The position numbers and the translations under genes are program-made. From Hyphomicrobium sp. (GTDB taxonomy: Bacteria > Pseudomonadota > Alphaproteobacteria > Rhizobiales > Hyphomicrobiaceae), in the NCBI GenBank assembly GCA_030609245.1, contig JAUWCP010000122.1, positions 1 through 6,939 of the forward strand: DNA of 6,939 nt. Reading direction: 5' to 3'. Below, in pieces: positions 5,885 through 6,939 of this stretch (within the stretch, counting starts at the first letter, position 1; each line of letters opens with the position of its first letter). The notes under the pieces were generated by a model. The model did not search any database and had not been told where the DNA came from. It saw only the letters and a list, made by a program, of their open reading frames with translations.

Positions 5885-6907
5885 TCAGTAGGAGCCGCCG
5901 AGGCTCAACATGAGATTGCGGCGGCGCGCTGATTGCACCCCGCGTCTACGCCGTCTTGAGCGGCGCTTGGCCTTGCGTGGGGCTACGGCACGTGCAGGAT
6001 ATGCTGTGGGGGCTTGCGTGATGACCGGCCGTGAGACATTGGCGCGATCTGAGTCGTCGATGGTTGCGGCGGCGACGCTGCGGCGCCCAAAGTCGTCCTC
6101 GACCGAAGGCGGCGGCGACTGTTTGGGGCCACCGATTGCCATGCGTCCTGCCAGCGGAGCCGTCGTAACAATGGTTGTTCCCACCGGTCGCAGCAAGGGT
6201 TGGCCGGCGGGCCGCGGTGCGCCTGCCTGCTGCCAAGGGAGCACTTCGGCGGCGATCGTCTGTGGTACGCAACTGCCGCCAACAGTTGCAGTATGACCTG
6301 AGGGACAGGCACCGCACGTCTTGTCGCCGTTTGCTTGCAGCAATGTCAGCAGAACGTAGTCTGGCTGCTCGATGGGCAATGCCGCATTGATGCGATCAAT
6401 GAATTCCTGCATCGCGTATTTGGACCCTGCGCCCCAAGAGCCATCAATTCTGCCCCAGTAGCAGCCGCGTTTCTTGAGCTTGCGCTGGATCTCGACAACG
6501 AGCTTGTAACGGCTCGTCGAGTCCTTCGGCTTAAGTGAAGCAGCTCCCGATCCAGACTTTATCGCAACGGCGGTAGTGGAGACGACGGGCTGCCAGCCCA
6601 TGACGGTCCTGTGGACAGCGAGCATCGGTGCCGGCGCGGTAACCGCGGCGTGGGCGCCGCGAGCTGGGCTCGATCCTGAACAGTTGGCCCGGCGCGGCTC
6701 GGGGGGCGTACGTTTGGTTAACGAAAGATTTGGCGAGAAGGAGCGGGAGACTGCGGGCGCAAGCGCGGCAATGCTCAAGCGGTCGCTTTTGGTCCAAAGC
6801 CGTTGCGCATTTTCAAGCGATGTGTGGCGGTCGACCGGAGTTGGCAGATACACAAATAGGCCAACGCCGATACCTGCTAAGAGCACGAATCCACCAAGGC
6901 TACGCAT
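5885..6907 (-). CDS. Membrane-anchored peptidoglycan-binding-like protein
   Basis: Numbering is from ATG 6907 (340 residues), which has GAGG (complement of 6917-6920) 9 nt upstream. An ATG at 6934 would add nine residues, but its upstream region is not visible. Residues about 6-21 are one hydrophobic segment with no clear cleavage site, so an inner-membrane anchor with a periplasmic body is likely. A low-complexity stretch follows. Residues about 133-191 form a peptidoglycan-binding-like module (YKLVVEIQRKLKKRGCYWGR, then WGAGSKYAMQEFIDRIN and DYVLLTLLQ). A Cys cluster follows: C198 and C201 (CGAC) and C213, with C149 inside the module. The end is a disordered Pro/Ala stretch and a strongly basic tail (about 311-330, rich in Arg) closing with NLMLSLGGSY. 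This layout recurs in Rhizobiales proteins of unknown exact function. No catalytic domain is visible, so a binding or scaffolding role at the cell wall is inferred. It is convergent with cutA. Confidence 0.85.
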   Translation of the reverse strand: MRSLGGFVLLAGIGVGLFVYLPTPVDRHTSLENAQRLWTKSDRLSIAALAPAVSRSFSPNLSLTKRTPPEPRRANCSGSSPARGAHAAVTAPAPMLAVHRTVMGWQPVVSTTAVAIKSGSGAASLKPKDSTSRYKLVVEIQRKLKKRGCYWGRIDGSWGAGSKYAMQEFIDRINAALPIEQPDYVLLTLLQANGDKTCGACPSGHTATVGGSCVPQTIAAEVLPWQQAGAPRPAGQPLLRPVGTTIVTTAPLAGRMAIGGPKQSPPPSVEDDFGRRSVAAATIDDSDRANVSRPVITQAPTAYPARAVAPRKAKRRSRRRRRGVQSARRRNLMLSLGGSY

Positions 6908-6920
6908 AACGCTAAACCTC
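6905..6920 (-). promoter_or_regulatory. Ribosome binding site that decides the start of the peptidoglycan-binding-like gene
   Basis: On the minus strand, GAGG (complement of 6917-6920) is separated by 9 nt from ATG (complement of 6905-6907). The resulting N-terminus, MRSLGGFVLLAG, places a basic residue directly before the membrane segment, as expected. The alternative ATG at 6934 has only five bases of upstream sequence in the window. Confidence 0.55.
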
Positions 6921-6939
6921 ACAACCCTCGTCATGCGAT

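Noticed and set aside
5946..6317. Minus-strand open frames of 109 and 123 codons
   Set aside because: They are shifted frames inside the peptidoglycan-binding-like gene and have skewed composition with no recognisable motif.
1..6939. Mobile element, CRISPR, tRNA or phage signals
   Set aside because: No terminal inverted repeats, transposase or integrase motifs, regularly spaced repeats or tRNA-like folds were seen. Base composition appears even across the window by eye.

Overview
The window reads as a chromosomal piece of a GC-rich alphaproteobacterium, most likely of the Rhizobiales/Hyphomicrobiales. The evidence is the rhizobial style of the NAD kinase (GGDGHML, ATPAGSTAY, a C-terminus ending in LAEQF), the peptidoglycan-binding-like protein with its Cys-rich module and Arg-rich tail, and the lytic-transglycosylase-like fold with a GDLYIAHLFGPEGA motif. 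No mobile element, tRNA, rRNA or CRISPR array was seen. The genus assignment is inference.

Layout: (1) 1-3001, minus strand: two consecutive genes for secreted proteins. The upstream gene (1010-3001) has a signal peptide, a von Willebrand factor A domain with an intact MIDAS, and five ~80-87 residue beta-rich repeats. The downstream gene (from 901, running off the left edge) has a signal peptide and the same kind of repeats but no vWA domain in the visible part. (2) 3002-3162: divergent intergenic region with one possible promoter for the vWA gene. (3) 3163-3738, plus: YdjA-type nitroreductase. (4) 3739-3892: stem-loop, CtrA-like box and a strong Shine-Dalgarno whose ATG is in a different frame from the gene that follows. 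(5) 3893-4675, plus: transglycosylase-like protein in which the catalytic Glu position is Ser. (6) 4669-5451, minus: NAD kinase, overlapping the previous gene tail to tail by 7 bp. (7) 5500-5832, plus: CutA-family protein, divergent from nadK, GTG start. (8) 5885-6907, minus: membrane-anchored peptidoglycan-binding-like protein.

No stretch longer than 300 bases lacks a gene. nadK, cutA and the nitroreductase are ordinary housekeeping genes. The others point to the cell envelope: two repeat proteins, a probably inactive transglycosylase relative and a peptidoglycan-binding-like protein. The most unusual points are the vWA/repeat gene pair, which may form an uncharacterised envelope system, and the transglycosylase-like gene, which has both a missing catalytic residue and a possible frameshift at its 5' end. 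Family assignments come from recalled motifs, because no database search was possible.
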